From Choristoneura fumiferana (lineage: Eukaryota; Arthropoda; Insecta; Lepidoptera; Tortricidae): a stretch of DNA of 64,000 nt. The notes below the pieces were generated by a model, which worked only from the letters and a program-made list of their open reading frames with translations, was not told the DNA's origin and made no database searches. The stretch covers positions 27,390,401 to 27,454,400 of the forward strand of contig NC_133472.1 in assembly GCF_025370935.1 (NCBI RefSeq), in the 5' to 3' direction. The position numbers were made by a program, and so were the translations under genes. The number at the start of each line of letters is the position of its first letter. Position 1 is the first letter of the stretch. Below are positions 46,657 to 57,222 of this stretch, piece by piece.

Positions 46657-48820
46657 AGGGTTAAAACGGAGCCCTTATAGTTTTGTCTAGTCCATCTGTC
46701 TGTCTGTTTGTCCGTCCGTCCGTATGTCACAGGCATTTTACTCGAAAACTACAAGATGTATATCAATGAAATTTGGAGTACAGATGTCTTGTCCAAGACG
46801 CTATTTAGTCTTGTAGTTAAATTACAAAAATAAATATAAGGGGGGGGGGCACTCCACACCTTCACGTAACAGAAATTGAAAAAAAAAAAAAAAATTAACT
46901 CGCATCAACGTGTGGCACATAGTTCGACAGCTCTTTTGAAAAGATAGTAAGGTTTCTCAAAAACTTTTTGATTAAGTGAAGATTTCCGGAAATAATCGCT
47001 CCCAAGTAGTAAATATTGTGTCCCCTCCCCCCTCCCTTCTATCTTATAAACCGTTTGTCCAAAAAATATGCAAGAAATATGGAAAAGTACGCTTAATAAA
47101 TACTTTCAACGTAAATCGGTTTCAACATGATCGGATATACCGTTTTTGAGTTACTGCGTAAAAACTGCACTTCTCAACAAAAGGACGTAAGTGCCGTGAA
47201 GATACGCTCTTTTTCTGGTAATAGATTATAAGACTGTGCGAGTGTTTTAATTGTGCTATAACGCACATATTATTACTTGTTTTCTTTTCGTAATGGCTAC
47301 GGAACCCTATCTTGGGCGTGTTCGAGACGCTCTTGGCCGTTTATTTTTATATTTTTGAACCTAGTGAACATTCTCAAAGATGCGAAGCGTCAATGAGGGC
47401 TATCGCGTATGAATTCGCCGCTAGAGGCGAAATGTCAAATCTCATAGTTTTTGGGTGAGCTACGCGGGTTTATTTATAATTAAAACAATTTTGTGAATAT
47501 TTCGCAATATCTGAAATTAATTATGGCAAATATGCGTTCCGGGGCAATGAATGTCTGTGTTTTGAGACAAAACAGTTTTGTCTTTCGGAAACCTTTGTCC
47601 TCCCTTTTTTCCGAACAAAACGGGGACTATGGAACTCTGTGGCATGCTCGATATTTTTATGGTACGGTTTTAAGGTGTATTAAATATGATTTTAATGTAA
47701 ACTTTGTTTTCACGCCCGTAATAACAGACTTTGAAAGCCATACTTAAAAACCTCACGCAACAGTGCGCCATCTAGTGAGACAAAAAACGATAGCCCTAAT
47801 TACTTTATTAGAGTAGTTCTACTAGCGTTTCCGCCGCTAACACTTACCTGTCGCTTATACTGAAGAAATTGAATGTGTCAGGTATAATGGAAGAATTAAA
47901 GAATTTTTGAAAATGACTAGCTGTTGCTCGCTACTCCGTCGGCGTAGAAGTATGAAAAATAGTTTACATCCTATTCTCAGACCTACCGAATAAACACAAA
48001 AAAATTCATAAAAATCGGTCAAGCCGTTTGGAGGAAGGAGTTTGGTAACAAACATGTTTGACCCGAGAATTTTATATACTTAGTAGACTAGCTGTTGCTC
48101 GCGACTCCGTCCGCGTAGAAGTATGAAAAATCGTTTACATCCTATTCTCAGACCTATCGAATATACACAAAAAAAAACATAGAACGGGCCAAGAACGTGT
48201 CGGCAACGCCCGAAATAGGGTTCCGCAGCCATTAGGAAAAAAATTAAGTAATATTTTTCTAAGGATTTCGTATTTTGTACGGAATATTCCAAGTTTAGGT
48301 TTATTTTATACCTTAGGCTGCTATAACTACTAATAATTCTCAAGAAAACTTAACCGTTATAGTTTTCCTTGTAAGTTTGATATACTTACTACCATCCTGA
48401 ATTTTTGAAATTTTTCTACCCACCGGTTTAGATTTTAGATGGGGGCCCGACGGGGGGACGCTCGATTTTAATGATAATTTGCACTTTAAAGTTTAATATT
48501 TTGCAAACAAATCACTGACTCGAAAAATCGTTTTAGCTGTTTTAAAAGACCTATCCAACGATCCCACGCTGCAAGTTTGGATGAGTAAAAAAAATGTCTC
48601 CCACTTTACGTCTATGGGAGGTACCTACCCTAATTTTTTTTTAAATTTTTTATTGTACCATTTTGTCGGCATAGTTTACATATATATTCCTTGGAAAATT
48701 ACAGCTTTATAGCATTGACACTCTCTGAACAAAGCCGCGGACGGACGGACAGACAGACAGACATGGCGAAACTATAAGTGTTCCGTTTTTGCCATTTTGG
48801 CTACGGAACCCTAAAAATCG
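46657..48820. repeat. Composite repeat with nested inverted ends
   Basis: The outer ends carry AGGGTTAAAACGGAGCCCTT plus a TGTCTGTCTG run at the left, and a GACAGACAGACAGACATGGC run plus ACGGAACCCTAAAAA at the right. An inner pair (GGAACCCTATCTTGGGCGTG at 47301; CGCCCGAAATAGGGTTCCGC at 48207) is inverted too. Two nearly identical about 100 bp blocks start at 47918 and 48089. Confidence 0.55.
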
Positions 48821-49195
48821 GTCAAGACATTTCGAAGGAGAGTCACATATGTACATTTTTGGCCCGAGTATTTTATATATTATTGTATTTTTCACCAACG
48901 ATGAGTTCTGTGACACTTGAAAACTTTCCATATTACGCATACTACTAATTTCTGTGTTGAAGCAAAATAATAAAAAAAATCAAATTGTACTTTTTAAAAA
49001 TATATAGGAATATCAGTGTCCACTAAATAGACTCCATCGAATACGATAGAAAAATATATACTTTTTATAATGACGCAATGTGTGAAACGGAACAGAGTAG
49101 TGACGTGACACATTATTATCGGCAATTGCCGCAGTTCATTATTCAATAACAATGAACACTAAGATATTTTAATTTTTTAAACAAATTTTGGCAAA

Positions 49196-49453
49196 ATGCC
49201 AAAACGGTCTAATAAGACTGTTTTGAACTCCCAGAGTCGGGAGTTTGTAATTCGTTTGAGGGATCATTTCCAGCGAGAACGAGAAAACGGTAGCCCAGTG
49301 GGTGGAAAATTGGAACAATATAATTTTTTAAAATATAATGTAACTTCTCCAAAAAAAGGGACTAATAACTTAGAAAAATCGATTGTTCACTCGATAAATG
49401 GTACATCTCTAAAACTGTCAAACTCGAAATGTCACAGAACTCATCATAGGTGA
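49196..49453 (+). pseudogene. Transposase-like N-terminal remnant
   Basis: 85 codons begin MPKRSNKTVLNSQSREFVIR and continue LRDHFQRERENGSPVGGK. This start (SREFV...F.RE..NG.P) resembles the N-terminal helix-turn-helix region of a DDE transposase family frequent in arthropods. The rest of the frame has no similarity I know and ends early, so it is a broken or non-autonomous derivative. Confidence 0.45.
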
Positions 49454-50218
49454 AAAATATTATAGATATGGTGTGCTTGCGGTACAATTACAATTCATTA
49501 TAAAAAATGCCGCTTAGTATATTATGCTCGTTTCAGACAGACCCTAAGTATATGGACCATATACTCAAAAATAAGAACATAGATCATATAAAAAAAAAAT
49601 ACTTATCTTTCAAGTGTCATTAGTTTAAAAAATAGATAAATATTAACAAGGTACCAATAACTACAAACAACAACCGTTCTTAACAATTTATTTTGGGACG
49701 CGGGAATCGATTTGAAAGTTATGGTCACTGAGGTGACATGTCTTGTTCATGCACGTTTTACTAAATTTTGTACAGGGCAGTGTTAATCACGGAATGCTTT
49801 TCTCACACTCCACAAATTAATTCGTTCGCGTCCGTGAGGAGCACGTACGGAGTGAACTCAGCATTATTCTGTAGGAACGAGAAGCGACCGCTCTTTCAAT
49901 AGAGGCAGTATTAACCCATCGCGCGACCAATGACTTTCTTCGGCAATTTCGGATACCCTTTATTACAAGATGATCGAAACTAGTAACACTTCTTAAAATG
50001 GTATTATTGTAAAGGGAACCATGTGTTTATACGCTAAAATATGTAATTCATATCTTAATTTTTTTCTTTTGACTATTTTACATGTTGGAAAACGTTTTAT
50101 AGTTATTTATGTGGCTGGTGCATAATGAGAGGCATTAAAGTACGAGTGTGCGGCTCGTTTCATAATAAGATCACACGAGTGTTTTAATGCCTAATTATGT
50201 ATAGCCGCAAACATAACT

Positions 50219-50536
50219 TTATCTACATGCATATCATAAGTTTTCTATAATATGTTCAGATATGGCCTGTATTTTGACTTTGACTTTGATTTTGACTTTG
50301 ACTTTGACTTTAAATAATAATTATTATCTACATGCATGTCATAAGTTTTCTACAATATGTACAGATATGCATTGTTAAAAAAAGTATTACCGATACTTTA
50401 ATGTAAACATTAAGATGCACTGTACTTTAATGTGAACATTAAGATGCACCCGCAGATACCAGGTTTCTTAATAAAGGCCATTTGATAGTCGTTTCTGAAC
50501 ATATAATAGGGAAGTTATGATATGCATGTAGATAAA
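50219..50536. mobile_element. MITE with TTATCTACATGCATATCATA ends
   Basis: The end sequence occurs at 50219, again directly at 50322, and inverted at 50510-50536. A hexamer run of GACTTT/GATTTT units (about 50275-50312) lies between the first two. Confidence 0.6.
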
Positions 50537-51360
50537 TTAAATTATATCTATTAGTGATAGGAAGTATAATATTGTAGTTCCGTTTTTTTCTTAATTGTTT
50601 ATTTATAATATTTGTATGGTTCCATGAATTCGAGTTTATTTCAATTTTTAGTTGTATTTTACTTTGATTTTCTACATCTAATAGGTATATAAAATTTAAA
50701 ATTCTCGTGTCAAGTGTTTGTAACCAAACTCCTCTGAAACGGCTTGACCGTTTTTTCGTGTATATTAAATAGGTCTGAGAATAGGACGTAAACTATTTTT
50801 AAAAGTGTAAATGTTTAAGCTTAGCAATAAGCGGCCTTACCGCTTTAGAGCGATCTCTTTCGGATAACCTTTGTAATTGTTAGAAGTAAGGAATAGATTT
50901 TAGCAGGTGGTGATTTTATATTACAGCAATAACAAAAACCATACATATAATACTCGTTTACAACAGATATATATAAATAGATTAACCATAACATTAATGC
51001 ACAAACTGACCGATAGTGCTCCCTAAGCATAGACTAAACGATAGGTAAGGACTTTACGCGTATTAAGCCTGTTGGCAAGGAGTTCCAAAACCGAGTAACC
51101 TGGACCATATATGAATAGACCTTAAGTTTTCAGTTTGAAAGAGGGGGCAGTAAGTGGAAAGCCCTGAGAGCATCGAATAGAAGAATGTGACAATGTAGGG
51201 GATAAATGAAAAGTACAAAGTTTGTACGGAAAATAATTGCTCAAGTGACAAAAACGGGGAGCAACCAGCCAAGTTCGCCTCGGGACTCACACTTGATGTT
51301 TTGTACCTAAATTATAACATAACTGAAGCCCATAACCTATGAAATTAATAAAAATAAATA

Positions 51361-51911
51361 TCACGGGACACTTGACGCCAATTGACCTAGCCCCAAACTA
51401 AGTACAAATTGTACTATGGACACTAGGCAACGGATAAAGATACTTAGATATATAAATACATACTTAAATACATATTAAACATCCAGGACCCCAGAACAAA
51501 CATTCGTATTATTTATTTATTGAATCAGGCGTTACTTTGCGGAGGTCCATATCAATGAACTAAAAGAATTTCCTTGCTCACCCGCGACCTTACGATAGAC
51601 TAACAACTGGTAGCATGGTGTACGGTTGTGTCACTCTGAAGATGAGCTCTGGTTGAGTTCGAAACGCGTCAGTGTAGTGTGGTGGTGGTGATAGATGGGT
51701 TTGTGTGATTTGTGTGTGTTCTTACAGTGTGGAGGTAGAGGAACTGCATGAACACGCATATTTTGCATAAGCTTAGCTATCGTAAGGTCGCGGGTGAGCA
51801 AGGAAGTTCTTTTAGTTCATTCGTATTATTTATACAAATATCTGCCCCGGCCGGGAATCGAACCCGGAACCTCAAAGCTTCGTAGTTAGGTTCTCTAACC
51901 ACTTGGCCATC
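51361..51911 (-). repeat. tRNA-derived SINE, copy 4, split by an insertion
   Basis: Body and tail at 51361-51521 and head at 51819-51911, with B-box GGTTCGATTCC on the - strand. The 15 bp ATTCGTATTATTTAT is present on both sides of the insertion. Confidence 0.8.
51522..51819. mobile_element. Element with 43 bp inverted repeats inserted in a SINE
   Basis: Arms 51556-51598 and 51777-51819 are inverted copies with one mismatch (TGAACTAAAAGAATTTCCTT at the left). The core (GAGTTCGAAACGCGTCAGTG; GGAACTGCATGAACAC) recurs at 36180-36330, where the arms are decayed. Confidence 0.78.
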
Positions 51912-51963
51912 CGGTTCTCAAAAGATAGACTTATCCCATCAAAAACATTTCATGTAAAAAGCT

Positions 51964-52287
51964 GCAGTCTCGCAACGCAACGCAGTTCTTATAATGCGAA
52001 AAAGGTTTGAAATGCAATGTTATACCAAGTCGGTTATTTTTGTCAGTACCGGGTGGTGTCCAGTGTGTATGAGTAAAGCGTTAAGTGCGATGATCAAGTC
52101 ATTATGTGTTTAAAAAATATTTGATTTACTCTTTATTTGAGAACTATAAACTGTATTTTTCCACGGTTTTAAAATAAGCAAGTTGTGAAAATCGAGTTTT
52201 TATTGGTACTGAGTAAAATAACCGACTTTGTATAACATTGCATCTAAAACCTTTTTATTATAAGAATGCGTTGCGTTGCGAGACTAA
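51964..52287. mobile_element. MITE with about 90 bp TIRs (CAGTCTCGCAACGCAACGC ends)
   Basis: The left arm includes CAGTCTCGCAACGCAACGCA and ACCAAGTCGGTTATTTT. The right arm includes AAAATAACCGACTTTGTATA and GCGTTGCGTTGCGAGACT. Confidence 0.75.
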
Positions 52288-52338
52288 CTGATAATTAGAG
52301 TACTCAGTACGATTATATGTTGAAGACGTTTCGACTTT
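52097..52338. repeat. Segmental direct repeat, first copy
   Basis: From GTGTTTAAAAAATATTTGAT to AGACGTTTCGACTT, repeated at 53287-53542. The copy spans the right part of the MITE and about 50 bp beyond it. Confidence 0.85.
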
Positions 52339-52522
52339 AAAAACAATGTCTTTAATCGTGAACCCACATTTTTATGCGGCCCAGCATGGCGCTGTTTTGT
52401 AATGTATCTCGCTCACTCTGTTATAGTCACAATAGTGTAAGTGTAAATTAGTTCCGACGCTGGCCACCAGAACATGTATATTTGCATTGTCAGCATAGAT
52501 TGTCAGCCTTTTGAAAACAGCA

Positions 52523-52630
52523 GGGCTATACTCGAAACTTGAACGTGCGGGCCCTTGACACTTATACTATTTAATACGAGAGCGAGAACGGTATGATACG
52601 AACTTCGATTTTCGAGTTTAGTAGTAGCCC
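52523..52630. mobile_element. GGGCTACTAC-family MITE, copy 5
   Basis: The left end GGGCTATACTCGAAACTTGA pairs with the right end TCGAGTTTAGTAGTAGCCC. Confidence 0.7.
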
Positions 52631-53286
52631 TACAGTCACTTCAACATCATTGTTTGTTATTACGGGAATAATACTGAATGAAACTGAAACTGTTGAATAA
52701 AGATCGCATGTTAAGTAAATACACGTTAAAAATAATTTAGTCGAAGATATCACGGCCCCAGACTCTTATGGCAGTTAAGACTTTGATATGAGGCGGTATG
52801 TTCTCGCATCACCTGCTAACTCATTTTTCACCATATCAACTATAAAATTGGCAGTATCACGACTAAATCGGTATTTAGTTTTAAATTCGTGTCCTGAAAG
52901 CTCGAAAGGATTTTTGCGGACTTTGGCCTAACCACCTCCTGTTCTAATTCCTGTTCTTCAAGCTCTTGCACGACATGCAAATCATCGGCATAATAATCCA
53001 TGCTATACTATGCTATATGCATGCAGTTAGGTAAATAAATTTACTACAATAAATTTCAAATAAATCCACAGGCAAACTACAACCATCAATCGAAACAGAA
53101 AAGTTAGGTTACTCCAATATTACTCCATCGTTAAACTAGGCATCACCAAGGATTAAGTTTTAGTCCGAGACTAAGCCTGGATTAGCTTACTCTTTCCTTA
53201 CTTCTTGTTTATTAATACTGACTTTTACTAATCTCAAGTTCAACCTCGAATTAAAGTTAAATCTACTCTACTCCACGTTTATTAAT

Positions 53287-53542
53287 AAGGCTGTATGTGT
53301 TTAAAAAATATTTGATTTACTCTTTATTTGAGAACTATAAACTGTATTTTTCCACGGTTTTAAAATAAGCAAGTTGTGAAAATCGAGTTTTATGGACACC
53401 CCCTGGTACTGAGTAAAATAACCGACTTGGTATAACATTGCATCTAAAACCGTTTTAGCATTATAAGAACTGCGTTGCGTTGCGAGACTAACTGATAATT
53501 AGAGTACTCAGCTTACGATTATATGTTGAAGACGTTTCGACT
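53287..53542. repeat. Segmental direct repeat, second copy
   Basis: Nearly identical to 52097-52338, with a small extra segment (TGGACACCCCC near 53392) that looks like a less deleted version of the same sequence. The MITE left arm is absent here. Confidence 0.85.
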
Positions 53543-54129
53543 TATTAAATTATTTTGCAAAAAACCTCTTCAGGAATGTGTTTAAGGAGACACACGCACT
53601 GCACATGCAGCACACATCGACGTTCGGCTTTTTCTTTGCTTTCGACTTTCCTTTGGATCGGTTCTTTACATCTATTGTCGTTATGATGGCAGGTTAGCCT
53701 AATCGGTCGTCGAATTCTGTAACACACTTGAAAAATATATTTTCCGAAACATGGACAGATCATTACAAAATTTAAATCATTTTGAAAATATTTTCTAAGC
53801 TTAATAAATATTGGTGCTGCAGCCGTAGACAAACACCCGTTTATAGGCGGCGCTGAACATTTGCCATCTACTGATGACGCGCTGGCTCGTTCACCTTCTT
53901 TGTTTTATAAATCCCCTTGTTTTGAGTCTCACATACACAATGCTGATAATAATAGCAACAAAAAAGGTACATTAGAATTTACACTGACGCTGAACAGTCC
54001 GAAATTGATTGTTGAGCACCGCTTAAGACGTAATTCCGAGTCAATAAGACAACTCAACTCAACTCTGACTCTGTCAACGAAAAGTAGCGCGTCGCCTGCA
54101 GCGGCTTCAATGGGCGTGCTCTCAGTGTG

Positions 54130-54370
54130 ATCGGGCTTTGCCACAGGCCACAAGCCGCGTGCGGTTAGTCGGGCGGGCGGTAGGAACGCGCGCGCCCGCC
54201 CGCGGCCCGCTCCTGCGCCGCGGTCCGTCTCGCTCATCTTAAACCTCATTGCATGCTCCCCCCGTGCAACAGTGCACTATACGGGCACGCCTCTCGGACC
54301 GCCCGGAAGCGGCCGCTGCGTCGCCGTCGCGGGTGTTTATACTCAGCAAAGTTCCGGCGCGGACGTATGC
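54130..54370 (+). promoter_or_regulatory. CpG-rich candidate internal promoter of trio
   Basis: A block of dense CG dinucleotides (for example GGGCGGGCGGTAGGAACGCG and GTTCCGGCGCGGACG) in an AT-rich intron, 140 bp upstream of an ATG exon with a strong donor. Insect genes rarely have true CpG islands, but GC-rich 5' leaders are common. The transcription start cannot be placed. Confidence 0.5.
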
Positions 54371-54505
54371 AATTAGTTGCCCCGCTTAGTTAATAAAATA
54401 CTATATGGTTTCATTGGTTACTGAAATTAGTTTTAATAGGTTGAAATTAATTTTGCGCTGTTAAAATCAATAACTGTCAATAATTGTGGACTTGCTATAC
54501 TAGAT

Positions 54506-54668
54506 ATGGCTACATGCACCGATTCTGGCCACGTTAGTGACACTGACTGCAGTGATTCGCCCAACCCATCTTGTGGCAATGAAAATATTACAAGAACCAT
54601 GTCTCTTCGTAATGCTTACCACAAGATGTCAAAATATTTAAGTCACACTAGTGGCAATGGAAATGCTG
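54506..54668 (+). CDS. trio: Alternative first coding exon of trio (short isoform)
   Basis: An ATG opens 54 codons plus one base: MATCTDSGHVSDTDCSDSPN, then SCGNENITRTMSLRNAYHKM and a Ser/Gly-rich end. It stops at the textbook donor GCTG/GTAAGT. The donor is in phase 1, identical to the SH3 exon at 46334, so the downstream acceptor would take either exon. The peptide is polar with no domain, like a regulatory N-terminus. Drosophila trio is known to make short isoforms without the spectrin/GEF1 part. That this exon serves such an isoform is inference from position and phase. Confidence 0.6.
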
Positions 54669-55273
54669 GTAAGTCAAAGCATCACTTGCACACTCAAAAC
54701 TTTTTTTACGATTTTCTACGAGAATGTGTTGATCATCATAACAATTCTTGACAACACAACACTGAAGAGCAGCTATCATAACAATATGAAATTATCTTAT
54801 AAATATATATATACGAAGTGCAACACACAAGTACATAATTTTCTTACGAAAATATCTTAAGAAAATGATGTGCTTACCGTTGTGTTTTGTTTAAGAATTT
54901 CTTATTCTGTGTTTGTAAATAATGAAAATATATGTACATGTTCAGTAATAAATAGTATGTATGTATGTGTTATGTATGTAAACTTTTTATTGTACAAAAG
55001 AAAATAAACATAACACAATTGACTAACTTTGAGATACTTGTACAAAGGCGAAATTATCCCTTTAAGGGATCACTACCAGTTATCCTTTGAGTAGATGAGA
55101 GGATAGTTAGGAATAGTTTTTGTCGTTCCATTTGTAACTACTAGCAGTGCTATCATACTTTCAGGAAGTTATAAAAAAATCCAAGCCAGTCATAACATAA
55201 CAACGCCATACCCGTAAACACAACGTAGTTACTTTGTATTTTAGATACAAAACAAACTTATAATTGAATTTAG

Positions 55274-56119
55274 AGTCACCGTCTGATATATCGGAACGGC
55301 CAAGGTGTCCAAATATTTCTGAGCAAGACTAAATTTCAATAAATCTTGTATACTTTAAATACCATTTATATCATAACTATATGTAATGCTATAAACATCT
55401 AAGCACAAATTTTTAAATAATTTCTTTGCATACGTCCAGCCAAAAATATCTGATCACACAAAATATCAAACGTATCTAAGAAATAAATAAGGGCGATCAC
55501 AAAGATCTGCACATTTAAGCAAAATATACCTTTAGTTTTAGCGTTAAGGTTGAATATTTTAATGCATGTCTGTCTTTATTTGAATACCGAGTGCCGAAGT
55601 GAGTGCCTCTATAGTTTGAATTATGTATATTAAATTACGCTGGATTCCAGTACTTCAAACGGAGGCAGTGCCGTGCCCCAAGATGAAGATATTGTAACTA
55701 TTAAGTATATGCTATTATCAATCAGGCACATAAGTGGCATGGACTGCCAAGAGGTCATACATAAGACTCATAAGTGATCTACATGCATGTCTTTTCTTTA
55801 CTCATATTAGAAAAATCTGCCAAATTGTTGTTTAAACTATTCGCTAACCAATGATACTACGTATGACAATAACACAAGGTATATTCTCTTCAAATGAGCA
55901 GATCTTTGTGAAAGCACTTATTGCTTAGATACCTAATTAGATATTTTTGGCTGGACGTATGCAAAGAAATTATTGAAAAACGGAGTCTTATATATTTATT
56001 GAATTACATTAGCTTTGCTATAATATAAATGTTATTTACAGTGTGCAGAAGTTATTGAAATTTGGTTTTGCTCAGAAATATATGGACACCTTGGCCACTC
56101 CGATATACTGATGGTGACT
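55274..56119. mobile_element. 846 bp element with about 230 bp inverted arms
   Basis: AGTCACCGTCTGATATATCG and CGGCCAAGGTGTCCAAATAT at the left have inverted partners at the right, ending GGTGACT. Inner arm sequence (CTTTGCATACGTCCAGCCAA; CACAAAGATCTGC) also pairs. No reading frame of note. Long TIRs and no gene suggest a non-autonomous DNA transposon. Confidence 0.82.
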
Positions 56120-56987
56120 ATACTTTGTGTTTGCTCGAGTGTGTTGGTGCCTGTGTATATTAATATTTGTGTGGTAAACAGACGTATAAGTAATATATGC
56201 ATTTAAAATAAAAAAATGTAACGGTACTTCTACGAGATCCTACATATTTTGAAATATCTACACTACCAACCAGTAATTCTTTGACAACATATATAGGTAA
56301 TTTAAAAAAAAAAGAATTTTTATATTTCGGGATCTCAGAAACGGCGTTAGCGATTTCGATAAAATTTTGCTATGTGAGGGTTTGTGGGGGCGAACAAATA
56401 GATCTAACTTAGTATTATCATTACAAGTGGGTACTTTTGGTAATGTGTGATCTATACAAGGGATTTTCTAAGGTTTTTATAAAGTGAACGTGAAATTTAC
56501 TTTTACTACCAGATCAAGATTTCTTACAAATCGTTTTCGCTATTTTTTAACACCCATATTACACATGCCTATATAGTGTGCACGTTTTCGTGTAAAAAGC
56601 ACGCTGGTGTCATATTCGTATAAGGTTTAGCATACGGTGCACCAGATACATGCACAAAAATCGCACGCTATTAGACACGTGTACGTGTTTTTTACGAATA
56701 AATTACCACCTCCTAGTTCATCGATACCAATCAATTTTAACACATACCAGGGGCCTTATTGTCTAACAACATTTGGAATCACAATCCCCCCCCCCCCTTC
56801 TTTCTATCACACATTATAAGACGAGGGTAGAAAGAGGTGGTGAATGCGATTGCAAACGTCAACGCGTTAGACAATACAGCCTCTGGATTAGAGAACTTAT
56901 TTTTCAAGCGATTAATTTACGTGTGCCACAAACACAACGATATGTAACGATTAAAATCAAAACATTACATGCTAATAACGCGGTTCA

Positions 56988-57222
56988 CTAATGTTTCGCA
57001 ACTAATGTTCGGCAACCTGATTCAATTCGCAACTGTTAAATATTTCTGAAACTGTAAATATTTCAGGATTTTTATAAAAATAACCTTACCTAACCTTAAG
57101 GGTTCTACACGATGACCCTGAAAGAAATCCTGAAGTATTTACAGTTTTAGAGTTTTCGAAATGAAAAGTTGCGAAATTAATCAGGTTGCCAAACGTTAGT
57201 TGTGAAATGAACGGATACCTAA
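56988..57222. mobile_element. Fold-back MITE with about 90 bp arms
   Basis: GTTCGGCAACCTGATTCAAT and AACTGTAAATATTTCAGGAT at the left pair with the inverted sequence at 57115-57222 (ATTAATCAGGTTGCCAAACG). Confidence 0.75.

Noticed and set aside
53861..54130. 89-codon frame just before the CpG-rich block, on the + strand
   Set aside because: There is no acceptor or donor in a fitting phase and no domain. It more likely is upstream sequence or 5' leader of the short trio isoform.
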